The notes: generated from the sequence alone by a model not told the origin. Numbered from the stretch's first letter, positions 20,386 through 29,737 are shown. The stretch: 38,150 bases of DNA from Kiritimatiellia bacterium (GCA_007130845.1 SLRP01000203.1:1-38150), one strand, 5' to 3'. Numbers and translations: made by a program.

Positions 20386-21429
20386 ATGAAGAGACACAAG
20401 ATAGTATTGATTCCAGGCGACGGCATAGGCCCGGAAGTCGCCGACGAAGTAAAACGCATACTTGACTCTGCAGGGGCAAAGATTGAATGGGTGGAACGGT
20501 ACGCCGGACAGGCTGCGCTCGACATGGGGTCTGATGTCATGCCCCCTGAAACGCTAGAAGCGATTGAGCACATCGGAGTTGCGCTGAAAGGCCCGTGCAC
20601 TACGCCGGTCGGCAAGGGATTCTCATCGGTAAATGTACAGCTCAGGAAAAAGCTCAACCTTTATGCAGCCGTCCGGCCGGTTAGAAGTTTGCCGGGCGTG
20701 TCTACCAGATTCGAGAATGTCGACCTTGTAATCGTCCGTGAAAACACCGAGGGGCTCTACAGCGGAATAGAAAACGAGGTCACCCCTGGAGTCGTCATGA
20801 GCATGAAGGTGTCCACGGAAAAGGCATGCACAAGGATCGCTAGATGGGCATTCCGATATGCAACGCACCGGCAGCGCCGGAAAATAACGGTCCTGCACAA
20901 AGCCAACATCATGAAGCTGACCGACGGCCTCTTCATAGGCTGTGCTCAGAATATCCACAAGAATGAATACCCCAACATCGATTATCAGGAGCTCATAATC
21001 GACGCGGGCTGCATGAAAATTGTACAGGACCCATCCCTTTTTGACGTTCTATTGTTGGAAAACCTGTACGGCGACGTCATAAGCGATCTTTGCGCCGGAC
21101 TTGTAGGCGGGCTCGGAGTTGTGCCGGGGGCCAACATCGGCGAACGGAAGGCCGTATTCGAGGCGGTCCACGGATCAGCTCCGGACATCGCCGGTAAAGG
21201 CGTGGCAAACCCCCTCGCGCTGCTCATGTCATCGGTAATGATGCTGAACCATATTGCGGATACCCGGGAGGATCCCGGAGCCCGCGAAATTGCCCACAAT
21301 ATTCGTAAGGCTTACGACAAGACTTTGGAAGACGGGCATAAAACCCGCGACCTAGGCGGCAATCTGGGAACAACGGAATTCGCCGACGCGATTATTGAAC
21401 GGCTGAACAAGCATGCCGGGATCTCATGA
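20386..21429 (+). CDS. NAD-dependent isocitrate dehydrogenase (isocitrate/isopropylmalate dehydrogenase family)
   Basis: HKIVLIPGDGIGPEV, VRENTEGLYSGIENEVTPGVVMSMKVSTEKACTRIARWAFRYA, HGSAPDIAGKGVANP. Start 20386 (MKRHKIVLIPGDGIGPEV) preferred over 20371. Confidence 0.92.
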   Translation: MKRHKIVLIPGDGIGPEVADEVKRILDSAGAKIEWVERYAGQAALDMGSDVMPPETLEAIEHIGVALKGPCTTPVGKGFSSVNVQLRKKLNLYAAVRPVRSLPGVSTRFENVDLVIVRENTEGLYSGIENEVTPGVVMSMKVSTEKACTRIARWAFRYATHRQRRKITVLHKANIMKLTDGLFIGCAQNIHKNEYPNIDYQELIIDAGCMKIVQDPSLFDVLLLENLYGDVISDLCAGLVGGLGVVPGANIGERKAVFEAVHGSAPDIAGKGVANPLALLMSSVMMLNHIADTREDPGAREIAHNIRKAYDKTLEDGHKTRDLGGNLGTTEFADAIIERLNKHAGIS

Positions 21430-21566
21430 CATATAGCGGAAGCAGCGCTTCAGGCCAACAACCGGAACATGCATGATCAGATCTGTTTTTCACCTCAGGC
21501 GGAGCATTTAATCGGCAGGATTGATTCTTCATCAAACGTGACCGGACTATTCGGGACCGTACGTTC

Positions 21567-21598
21567 TTGACACATGTCTATACAGACATGGATATTAT
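21567..21598 (+). promoter_or_regulatory. Putative promoter with operator-like inverted repeat in the spacer
   Basis: TTGACA (21567-21572), then CATGTCT-ATAC-AGACATG (21573-21590), then GATATTAT (-10-like). Confidence 0.45.
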
Positions 21599-21643
21599 CC
21601 CGTCTCGAGTGTATGTTGAAACCATTGGGAAGGTCGTTAGGCC

Positions 21644-22546
21644 ATGACGGATATTAATATCACCTGTCAACAATGCGGTCACCTCTTCACGGCCACAGAC
21701 AGCCGCAATAGTCTTCATGTTCCCTGCCCGTCCTGCGGAAGCAATACTCCGGTTCCAGGCGCCGGCGACAATATTCGGGAAGAAAGCATCCCTCCCAAAT
21801 TAAGGGTGCGCAGGGATCGGCCTGTCGGATCAATGCCGATGAAGCAGTGCCCTAAATGCGGCAAGGATGCTGTCGAGGATGCAGTACTGTGCGTACAATG
21901 CGGATATAACTGGGCAACCGGCAAGTCGATGCATACGAACAAGCATTCACCAATTCTCTCCGCAATAAAAATGCTTTTCATGGTTGTCCTGGCCTTAATC
22001 GTGGCCGGCGTGTCATTGTATTCCATATGGATAGTATTTTTTGATGACGAGACTGAGCGGCCATACGCCGCCATGGAGCAAGAGCCGCCCGTCAGCATAG
22101 AGGAGAAGGCCTACGAAGCCTTGACCGTCGAAGAGAAGGGCGAGACGGTTGACAGGCCTGTTTCCCTTCGCGAACCGGCAGAAGACGGGGAGACACCGCA
22201 GGAAGAGGTAAAAGAAGAAGTAGTTGAAGAACCCGAAGCCGCTGTTGACGTCAATAGGAAGAAGGAAGAGCTGAGGCAATCACTCACTGCATCGCTTGAT
22301 GAACGATTTCCCCTGTACTCAAGGGGGGATCAGGTGGTTCTTGAACAGCGCAACGGCCTGGTTCACAGGGGCAGACTTGTAGGTGTAAGTGACGGCGATG
22401 CCTTATTAATTGATGGTGAATTTCGCATTAGAGCCGCCCTTGACGATCTGACCGTTAATTCCCGGTTGCAGGTTGACGAAGGCTTCCGCGACCAAATGAT
22501 TGAAGATCGATTGCTACGGGAACTCGAAAACCAGGGCTTGCTGTGA
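21644..22546 (+). CDS. Zinc-ribbon single-TM hypothetical protein
   Basis: CQQCGHLF...CPSCGSN, CPKCGKDAVEDAVLCVQCGYN ribbons; TM (MLFMVVLALIVAGVSLYSIWIVFF); acidic linker and C-terminal small domain. Confidence 0.8.
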   Translation: MTDINITCQQCGHLFTATDSRNSLHVPCPSCGSNTPVPGAGDNIREESIPPKLRVRRDRPVGSMPMKQCPKCGKDAVEDAVLCVQCGYNWATGKSMHTNKHSPILSAIKMLFMVVLALIVAGVSLYSIWIVFFDDETERPYAAMEQEPPVSIEEKAYEALTVEEKGETVDRPVSLREPAEDGETPQEEVKEEVVEEPEAAVDVNRKKEELRQSLTASLDERFPLYSRGDQVVLEQRNGLVHRGRLVGVSDGDALLIDGEFRIRAALDDLTVNSRLQVDEGFRDQMIEDRLLRELENQGLL

Positions 22547-24228
22547 CAGCCGATATAAGTGAAATGGAATCGAAGAAATGGGAATTTCTCCGATCCATTG
22601 ATAGTCTGAACCGTGAATCTGAACACGGCCCTCCCGAATTTCTAAAGAGGGTTGACACTGAATTGCTGTCTCACCCTGCCTTTGAAATTCCACCGTTCGA
22701 CAAGGCAGCATTTTCACCCGACACGGCCCGTTTTGCAGATCGCTTGAGCCGAGAGTCCGGGTCCATGCGCCGTCGCATCCTAATATCAGACCTGGAATTC
22801 ATTGGGAAAATCAGCGAGTCCGGAGCTGAAGTGATACACCGGGATTCATTGGGCTTTATTCAGGGAGGTTTTCCTGTTTGCGCGAACGGCGGCATGGCGG
22901 CCTGTGTATGGACAGGAAGATTATCAGACCGGGCAATGGACGGAAAGACCTTTGAGGAGATTGTCCGCGATTCAGGCATTACAATTAAAGAGGTTGAATC
23001 TCTTGCTGCACGTATACCGGTTTTTACGGAAAAACAGATTGAACGGATTTTTGAGATTCACCGCAGGTGGAGAGACTCTCTTGAACTGATCCTGAAATCA
23101 CACCTGTCAATGAATGAGCTTGACGCTGAATTGAAGGAATCCGAAAGGGTACTTTCACTGGGTTCCCTTTCCAGCGGCATAGCGCATCACTTTAACAACC
23201 TTTTGTCCGTAATCCTTGGGTATTCATCCTTTCTTATAAACCGTAAAGACCTTCCTGATTACTCGAGGCATGCCCTTGAACAGATAGCGGAGGCTGCTCA
23301 GCGCGGCCGCCGCCTTACACAGGAAGTGCTTTCCTTCGCCGGCAGTGAAGTTGAAACCGAGACCCCATGTCCCGTTCACGAAATACTTGTCAGTGTGCTT
23401 TCCCTTCTTAAAACCCAGGCAACCTCACGACTGACCGTGAATACCGAGCTTAACGCATCAAACGACACTGTAACGGCGCCTTTGAGCTCGATTCACCAGA
23501 TAGTATTCAACCTGCTTTCCAATGCTATTGAAAGCATGCCGGAAGGAGGATCTCTCTACATTTCAACCCGGAATATGGATATCGAGGAAGGCGGATCGAA
23601 AGCCCGATATATGAAAATAGAGGTTCTCGACTCCGCGACTCCGGGAACTGTGACAGCCGAGAAACACCCCGCTGCTTCCAGCCCTCGCCTTTCAAGCCTG
23701 CATGATATCGTCAAAAAACTTGAAGGTTCCGCGACAGTATCTCAAGATGCCTGCTACACCAATCGAGCTGAAGTCCTTCTGCCGGTATCGGAATACAGCG
23801 AGGATTCCCCTGAAGAAGACAAGGGATCCGGAAGTTCGTCACCGACATCCGTATGGGTGGTGGACGACGACCCGATATTCAGGGAAATGTGCAGGCAAGT
23901 CCTGTCAGAGTACGGCCACATTGTCAGAGAGCTTTCGAGCGGTCTGGAAATGCAGGCCGCATGGACTCAAACACGGGAGTTCCCGGGTTTACTGATCATC
24001 GATTTCAGCATGCCGGAATGCAACGGACTGGAGCTTTGCGAATGGCTGCAGCAACAGGGTTCTGAGGCGGCGGTGATCCTGGTAAGCGGTTTTGCCCCAA
24101 CCCAGCCTGATATTCACAAGGCGTTGCAGATGCGACGCACGTTTTTCCTGCAGAAGCCGTTTCCCGTTCCGGAGCTGGAAGATGCCGTCAGCGTTGCCCT
24201 TGGGGAAAAGCTGCTTCATGATAGTTGA
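22543..24228 (+). CDS. Hybrid histidine-kinase-like protein with PocR-like sensor domain and C-terminal receiver; ATPase motifs degenerate
   Basis: GTG start overlapping the previous stop (GTGA). N-terminal ...SLGFIQGGFPVCANGGMAACVWTGRL...IPVFTEKQIERIFEIHRRWRDSL (PocR-like); LSSGIAHHFNNLLSVILGYSSFL H-box; NLLSNAIESMPEGG N-box; receiver VWVVDDDPIFREMC...GLLIIDFSMPECNG...LQKPF. Confidence 0.85.
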   Translation: MTADISEMESKKWEFLRSIDSLNRESEHGPPEFLKRVDTELLSHPAFEIPPFDKAAFSPDTARFADRLSRESGSMRRRILISDLEFIGKISESGAEVIHRDSLGFIQGGFPVCANGGMAACVWTGRLSDRAMDGKTFEEIVRDSGITIKEVESLAARIPVFTEKQIERIFEIHRRWRDSLELILKSHLSMNELDAELKESERVLSLGSLSSGIAHHFNNLLSVILGYSSFLINRKDLPDYSRHALEQIAEAAQRGRRLTQEVLSFAGSEVETETPCPVHEILVSVLSLLKTQATSRLTVNTELNASNDTVTAPLSSIHQIVFNLLSNAIESMPEGGSLYISTRNMDIEEGGSKARYMKIEVLDSATPGTVTAEKHPAASSPRLSSLHDIVKKLEGSATVSQDACYTNRAEVLLPVSEYSEDSPEEDKGSGSSSPTSVWVVDDDPIFREMCRQVLSEYGHIVRELSSGLEMQAAWTQTREFPGLLIIDFSMPECNGLELCEWLQQQGSEAAVILVSGFAPTQPDIHKALQMRRTFFLQKPFPVPELEDAVSVALGEKLLHDS

Positions 24229-24312
24229 AAATAAAGCATCGGATTGACAGGAGTGCGCCTTATCCCTATATTCGATTCCGGTTGGACACGGGTATTTCAG
24301 TTTCCGCCCGAG

Positions 24313-24389
24313 GGGCGATTAGCTCAGTCGGCTAGAGCACTACCTTGACATGGTAGGGGTCACAGGTTCAAGTCCTGTATCGCCCACCA
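24313..24389 (+). tRNA. tRNA-Val (anticodon GAC), CCA encoded
   Basis: GGGCGATTAGCTCAGTCGGCTAGAGCACTACCTTGACATGGTAGGGGTCACAGGTTCAAGTCCTGTATCGCCCACCA cloverleaf; anticodon loop TTGACAT. Confidence 0.96.
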
Positions 24390-24516
24390 GGCTTGGTCAG
24401 ACTAAAGTCCGGGCGCTTGATAATGAAAACGGTTCACCCCGGCAAAAAACGTAAAAGAGATGAGGAATAACAGCAAGGATCATGTACGGCGCGGGATCAT
24501 GCCCCGAATTTAATTG

Positions 24517-26307
24517 ATGAAATTAGACAAGGATTCCCATCTGTATAGGATGCGGCACAGCGCCGCTCATGTAATGGCCGCTGCTGTCTGCCGACTCTAC
24601 GAAGAGGTTCAGCTCGACATTGGTCCTCCAACCATTGAAGGATTTTACTACGACTTTGACCTTCCGGACCGGTTGACCCCCGAAGATTTCACGGCCATTG
24701 AAAAGGAAATGGCCAGGATCATAGATGAGAACCATCCATTCGAATGCCTGGAAATGTCCCGCGAAGAAGCCCGGAAATTCATAACGGGCATGAATCAGAA
24801 ATACAAACTGGAACGGCTGGACGACATTCCGGAAGGCGAGAGCATAACCTTCTATAAGTGCGGCGAATTTGTTGATCTATGCCGGGGGCCTCACATCGAA
24901 AGCACCGGAGGGGTTAAATCCTTCAAGCTCCTTTCCGTTGCCGGTTCATATTACCGGGGCAGGGAAACCAATCCCATGCTTCAGCGTCTTTATGGAACAG
25001 CATTTGAATCCGGAAAGCAGCTCAGGGCGTATCTAAAGCAGATCGAGGAGGCCAAGAAGCGCGATCACAGGAAACTCGGCAAAGAGCTGGACCTTTTCAG
25101 CATTCAGGAAGAGGCGGGACCCGGCCTCATACACTGGCATCCGAGGGGGGCGCGAATACGGTCGATCATAGAGGACTTCTGGCGCGACAGGCATTTCGAG
25201 GCCGGATATGAACTGCTGTATTCCCCGCATATAGGGAAGGCCGGTCTCTGGGAAACCTCGGGTCATCTGGATTTCTATCGCGAAAGCATGTATTCGCCCA
25301 TGGATGTTGACGGAACGAAGTATTTCGCAAAACCCATGAATTGCCCGTTTCATATAAAGATATATCAGGCGCAAAAACGTTCCTACAGGGATCTGCCCCT
25401 GCGATGGGCCGAACTTGGAACGGTGTACAGATACGAGAAAGGTGGGGTCCTGCACGGCCTGTTCCGAGTTCGCGGTTTTACCCAGGACGATGCACATATA
25501 TTCTGCACGCCTGATCAGGTTGGCGGGGAAATACGGGACGTTATCAAGTTCGCAAACGGCATCTGGAAGACATTCGGGTTCACGGACATATCAGCGTATC
25601 TGGCCACAAGGCCGGATAAGGCTGTCGGGGATGAATCACGCTGGCGGCAGGCAACCGAGGCACTCGAGGAGGCGTTGCAGTCCGAATCCATTCCATATGA
25701 GATAGACACTGGCGGCGGCGCGTTTTACGGCCCTAAAATCGACTTGAAGGTCAAGGATGTAATCGGGCGTGAATGGCAGATGAGCACCGTTCAGTTCGAC
25801 TTCAATCTTCCGGAACGATTTGATCTGACATATACAGGCGAAGACGGGCGGAGCCATCAGCCTTATATGATTCACAGGGCTCTCCTGGGAAGTATGGAGC
25901 GCTTTTTTGGAATTCTAACAGAGCATTATGCGGGGGCATTTCCTCTATGGCTTTCCCCGGAACAGGCAAGGGTCATACCCCTTACGGAAAGGGAAATTTC
26001 ATACGCCAGAACCGTTGCCGACGAACTACGTAGTGCGCATATGCGTGTGAGCCTGGATGAGCGGTCTGAAAAAGTCGGCGCCAAGATACGTAACGCCCAG
26101 CTCTCCAAGATCCCGTACATGCTGATTGTCGGCCCGCGCGAATCGACGGATAAAACCGTGGCCGTGCGAAGCCGCGTGCAGGGCGACATCGGCGCAATGC
26201 CCATTTCTGAACTCGTGGAAAAACTTCATACGGAAATAATTTCACGGAGCCATCCGTCCGTTGAAACGGAAGGATCTGCTCATGAAACAGCCATGTCAAA
26301 AAGCTAA
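24517..26307 (+). CDS. thrS: Threonyl-tRNA synthetase (lacks N-terminal TGS domain)
   Basis: RHSAAHVMAAAV, GPPTIEGFYYDFDL, MNCPFHIKIYQ, LPLRWAELGTVYRYEKGGVLHGLFRVRGFTQDDAHIF, GGGAFYGPKIDLKVKD. ATG 24517 or TTG 24514; in-frame TAA at 24511-24513. Confidence 0.97.
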   Translation: MKLDKDSHLYRMRHSAAHVMAAAVCRLYEEVQLDIGPPTIEGFYYDFDLPDRLTPEDFTAIEKEMARIIDENHPFECLEMSREEARKFITGMNQKYKLERLDDIPEGESITFYKCGEFVDLCRGPHIESTGGVKSFKLLSVAGSYYRGRETNPMLQRLYGTAFESGKQLRAYLKQIEEAKKRDHRKLGKELDLFSIQEEAGPGLIHWHPRGARIRSIIEDFWRDRHFEAGYELLYSPHIGKAGLWETSGHLDFYRESMYSPMDVDGTKYFAKPMNCPFHIKIYQAQKRSYRDLPLRWAELGTVYRYEKGGVLHGLFRVRGFTQDDAHIFCTPDQVGGEIRDVIKFANGIWKTFGFTDISAYLATRPDKAVGDESRWRQATEALEEALQSESIPYEIDTGGGAFYGPKIDLKVKDVIGREWQMSTVQFDFNLPERFDLTYTGEDGRSHQPYMIHRALLGSMERFFGILTEHYAGAFPLWLSPEQARVIPLTEREISYARTVADELRSAHMRVSLDERSEKVGAKIRNAQLSKIPYMLIVGPRESTDKTVAVRSRVQGDIGAMPISELVEKLHTEIISRSHPSVETEGSAHETAMSKS

Positions 26308-26321
26308 CCCAGGAGGACGTC

Positions 26322-26861
26322 ATCGCTAAACAAGGTGTATACAGCACGAGGGTCAACCACAGGATCCGCGTTCCGCAGGTCCGTTGTGTTGACGCGGACG
26401 GAAACCAGATCGGGATTCTTGAAACCCGCGAGGCCATGAAACAGGCTCAACTGGCGGGACTGGACCTGGTCGAAATCGCTCCGACTGCCAAGCCGCCGGT
26501 ATGCCGCATCATGGATTACGGCAAGTACAAATACGACATGGATAAGAAGCAGAAGCAGCAGAAGAAGCATCAAGCGGCTACCAAGGTCAAAGAGTTGAAA
26601 TTTCACGCCAATGTGGACATACATGATTATGAAACCAAGGTGCGCCACGCACGTGAATTTCTTGAGGAAGGACACAGGGTTAAGTGCTCACTCTATTTCC
26701 GGGGCCGGGAAGGGGCTCATCGAGAGCTGGGATTCGATGTAATGAACCGGGTTATCAAGGACTGTGAAGACCTCGGATTTCCGGAGCAGCCACCCCGCAT
26801 GCTGGGGCGCAGCATTATCATGCTCATGACGCCCAAACCGCCCGAAAAGAAAAAGAACTGA
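26322..26861 (+). CDS. infC: Translation initiation factor IF-3, non-canonical ATC start codon
   Basis: SD AGGAGG (26311-26316) 5 nt before ATC; reads (I/M)AKQGVYSTRVNHRIRVPQVRCVDADGNQIGILETREAMKQAQLAGLDLVEIAPTAKPPVCRIMDYGKYKYD..., full-length IF-3. The ORF track begins at an internal ATG (26436). Confidence 0.95.
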   Translation: MAKQGVYSTRVNHRIRVPQVRCVDADGNQIGILETREAMKQAQLAGLDLVEIAPTAKPPVCRIMDYGKYKYDMDKKQKQQKKHQAATKVKELKFHANVDIHDYETKVRHAREFLEEGHRVKCSLYFRGREGAHRELGFDVMNRVIKDCEDLGFPEQPPRMLGRSIIMLMTPKPPEKKKN

Positions 26862-26962
26862 GGAGCGGATCTCAAGAAACCCGTTTTGTAACGGCTCATT
26901 TAGCATATTTGCAACACAAGCTCCGCCGTTGCAGGTTAATCCCTGTCATTGCCGCTTTAAAC

Positions 26963-28624
26963 TCACCCCAGATCCACTATGCCTGGATCATAACCTTCAG
27001 GCGCTTCAAAACCCAATAGATTCAGGCAGGTGGCTGCCAGGCTGGTGATTCCGAGATCGCGATGTTCCGACAGCCGGATATCTGCAGTGCCTGCAGGATC
27101 GTATATGTACACAGGTACAGGATTGAGAGAGTGGCTTGTTTTGGCCTTGGGCTGGCCGCTTTCTGGGTCCAGAACAATCTCGCCTGTCTTCTTGCTGCGC
27201 TCAAACATGTCGTCCGCGTTGCCGTGGTCAGCGGTGACAACCAGAATGGCGCCTGTTTTGCGCGCAGCCTCCATTAATCTGCCGACAGCCAGGTCGACCG
27301 CCTCCACTGAAATTTCCACGGCCAGACAATTTCCAGTATGCCCCACCATGTCGCCATTCGGATAGTTAACGCGTATAAATCGGTATTTGTTCTCCAGCAT
27401 GGATTCAATCACCTTGTCCGTAATTTCAGCTGATTTCATCCATGGGCGCTCATCAAAGGAGACCTTGTCGCCCTTTATTTCGATGTACTCCTCGAGCTTT
27501 TCATCAAACTTGCCGGACCGGTTTCCGTTGAAGAAATAGGTAACATGTCCGAACTTCTGCGTTTCGCTTATGGCGAGCTGCGGCACTCCAGCGCGTGCAA
27601 GGTATTCCCCCATTGTGCGATCAAGGGATGGTGGGCTGACCAGATATTTCCGGGGGATTTCCAGGTCGCCGTCGTATTGCATCATTCCTGCGAATTTCAC
27701 CCTGGGCATGGGATCGCGCTCAAACTCCTTAAATTCATCACCTTCTTCAAAGGCGCGTGAAAGCTCTATGGCTCTGTCACCACGGAAATTAAACAGTATG
27801 ACGCTGTCATTATCGAGGATCGGGCCCACCGGCTGACCATCCTCTACTATTATGAAGGGGGGAAGGTTCTGATCGATCACGCCCGGACTTTCTTTGCGCA
27901 GCGTCTCAACCGCTTCATTCGCGGACCCGAAACCACGGCCACGTCCCGCAACATGTGTTTCCCAGCCGCGCTTGACCATGTCCCAGTCAGCATTGTACCG
28001 GTCCATGGTTATCATCATGCGTCCCCCGCCGGATGCAATGCGGTAATCCCTTCCGCTATCCTCGTTAAGCCTGTTCAGCAGGGACTCGAGGCGGTCGATA
28101 TACTCCGTGGCCGATTGAGGAGGAACATCGCGTCCGTCAAGCAATGTGTGTACACGCGCCTTTTCAATCCCTGCATCAGCGGCTTCATTAAGCATGGCTT
28201 CCAGGTGGGTTATATGGGTATGCACATTACCGTCTGAAAGAAGGCCTATGAAATGCAGCGCGCTGTTGTGTTCCAAGCAGTTATCCACGAGTTCCTTCCA
28301 GACCGGTCCCTCAAACAGGGCCCGCGTTTCAATGGCATGGTTGACCAGACCAGCCCCCTGCTTGAATATACGCCCTGCACCTATGGCATTGTGCCCAACT
28401 TCGCTGTTTCCCATATCCGACTCATCGGGCATTCCAACTGCCGGACCGTGAGCTTTCAGCCGGGAACTGACTGCATGAGCGTCCAGCCAATCGAGATGTG
28501 GTTTTGTCGCGGCGCTAACCATGTCGCCGGCAGGATCCTGCGCGATACCCACCCCATCCATGATAATTATCACCACCGGCCCACTCGGCCCTTCATAATC
28601 TGCTAGTTTCCTCAGGTTTTCCAT
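26963..28624 (-). CDS. gpmI: 2,3-bisphosphoglycerate-independent phosphoglycerate mutase
   Basis: VVIIIMDGVGIAQDPAGD, MGNSEVGHNAIGAGRI, LLSDGNVHTHITHLEAM, TADHGNADDMFE, KTSHSLNPVPVYIYD. ATG 28624 follows GGAGAG; the TTG at 28639 is less likely. Confidence 0.96.
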   Translation of the reverse strand: MENLRKLADYEGPSGPVVIIIMDGVGIAQDPAGDMVSAATKPHLDWLDAHAVSSRLKAHGPAVGMPDESDMGNSEVGHNAIGAGRIFKQGAGLVNHAIETRALFEGPVWKELVDNCLEHNSALHFIGLLSDGNVHTHITHLEAMLNEAADAGIEKARVHTLLDGRDVPPQSATEYIDRLESLLNRLNEDSGRDYRIASGGGRMMITMDRYNADWDMVKRGWETHVAGRGRGFGSANEAVETLRKESPGVIDQNLPPFIIVEDGQPVGPILDNDSVILFNFRGDRAIELSRAFEEGDEFKEFERDPMPRVKFAGMMQYDGDLEIPRKYLVSPPSLDRTMGEYLARAGVPQLAISETQKFGHVTYFFNGNRSGKFDEKLEEYIEIKGDKVSFDERPWMKSAEITDKVIESMLENKYRFIRVNYPNGDMVGHTGNCLAVEISVEAVDLAVGRLMEAARKTGAILVVTADHGNADDMFERSKKTGEIVLDPESGQPKAKTSHSLNPVPVYIYDPAGTADIRLSEHRDLGITSLAATCLNLLGFEAPEGYDPGIVDLG

Positions 28625-28816
28625 ATATTGTCTCTCCAACTCACAGGGTTTGAAAAATGCGGAACGGCATTGGGATCAGCCGGCAATGGCTGACGTCGTC
28701 TTCAAGACTGCGCTATTTACCCCTGCAATGCAAGGTCAGTGTGCGCAGGTGCGCCTATTGCGGTCCGCAAACGTTGATACTTGACGATATATACCGGGGT
28801 TCAGCATAGTTGATCC

Positions 28817-29737
28817 ATGGGCGCCAAGTTGGAATTGATAAAGAATGACGCTAATATCGAGCGTCTTTTAAAAAGCAGTCGCGATCTGATAGCTCGCGAC
28901 TTCAAAAAGTCGTCACTTGAATTTATAACTGATGACGAAAACGGGGTTATTGGCAACGGCAAGATGCTGCGATCCCGCATGGCATTCCGTATCGGGCCCG
29001 TGGCAGGTACGGAATCAGAAACTCTGATCCACGCAGCCACAGCCATCGAAATGATTCATACTGCGAGCCTCCTGCACGACGACGTTATTGACGGTGGCCA
29101 AATGCGCCGCAGCGCGCCTTCCTTCTGGGTAGAACGCGGTATCCCGGGCGCGATACTTCTGGGCGACTTTCTCCTTTTCAAGGCCCTTGACATAATCTGT
29201 CAGGCTGAAAGTGGGCTTACGCATCCCATGGTGAAATTCGTAGGGGAAATGTGCATGGCGGAGTCGGAACAGGAGCTGGTTCAACGTGGAGACAGCATTA
29301 CATGGGATGATTGCGTCAATGTCGCACGGCACAAAACAGGGTCACTTTTCGCATTCATAGGTTACGCGAGTGCGGCGAACGACCATGAACTGCGCGATGC
29401 GCTGACCGAGGCGGGCTACGCTGTGGGGACAGCCTACCAGCTGGCTGATGACATTATGGATGCCAAGGGATCGCCTGAAAACTCCGGCAAGACACTTGGA
29501 ACCGACGGCGCTCGAAATATAAATACAGCAATGAGTTTCGTCGACGGTGAACACCGGGTTAATCCCGTGAACTCTGTAAAAGAGACCCTGTCAGCAGCCG
29601 AAGGCCTTCTATCGCCATGGCCGGAAGTGCTGGAAGCATGGCATGTATATATGGAAAAGGATATGTGGCCGAGCATGAGCCAAATGCTGGGGATCAAGGA
29701 GGAATGGCGGAACACCCCTGGAAAGCCTGCCGATTAG
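28817..29737 (+). CDS. Polyprenyl diphosphate synthase (trans-isoprenyl synthase family)
   Basis: ASLLHDDVIDGGQMRRSAPSFW (FARM DDxxD), AYQLADDIMD (SARM). Confidence 0.93.
   Translation: MGAKLELIKNDANIERLLKSSRDLIARDFKKSSLEFITDDENGVIGNGKMLRSRMAFRIGPVAGTESETLIHAATAIEMIHTASLLHDDVIDGGQMRRSAPSFWVERGIPGAILLGDFLLFKALDIICQAESGLTHPMVKFVGEMCMAESEQELVQRGDSITWDDCVNVARHKTGSLFAFIGYASAANDHELRDALTEAGYAVGTAYQLADDIMDAKGSPENSGKTLGTDGARNINTAMSFVDGEHRVNPVNSVKETLSAAEGLLSPWPEVLEAWHVYMEKDMWPSMSQMLGIKEEWRNTPGKPAD

Noticed and set aside
21644-22546. Zinc-ribbon protein as an antitoxin or defence component
   Set aside because: No partner toxin/effector; context with a pseudokinase and housekeeping genes does not support a defence role.
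24390-24513. T-box leader upstream of thrS
   Set aside because: No T-box consensus (AGGGTGGNACCGCG) or specifier stem could be found in the 124 nt leader.
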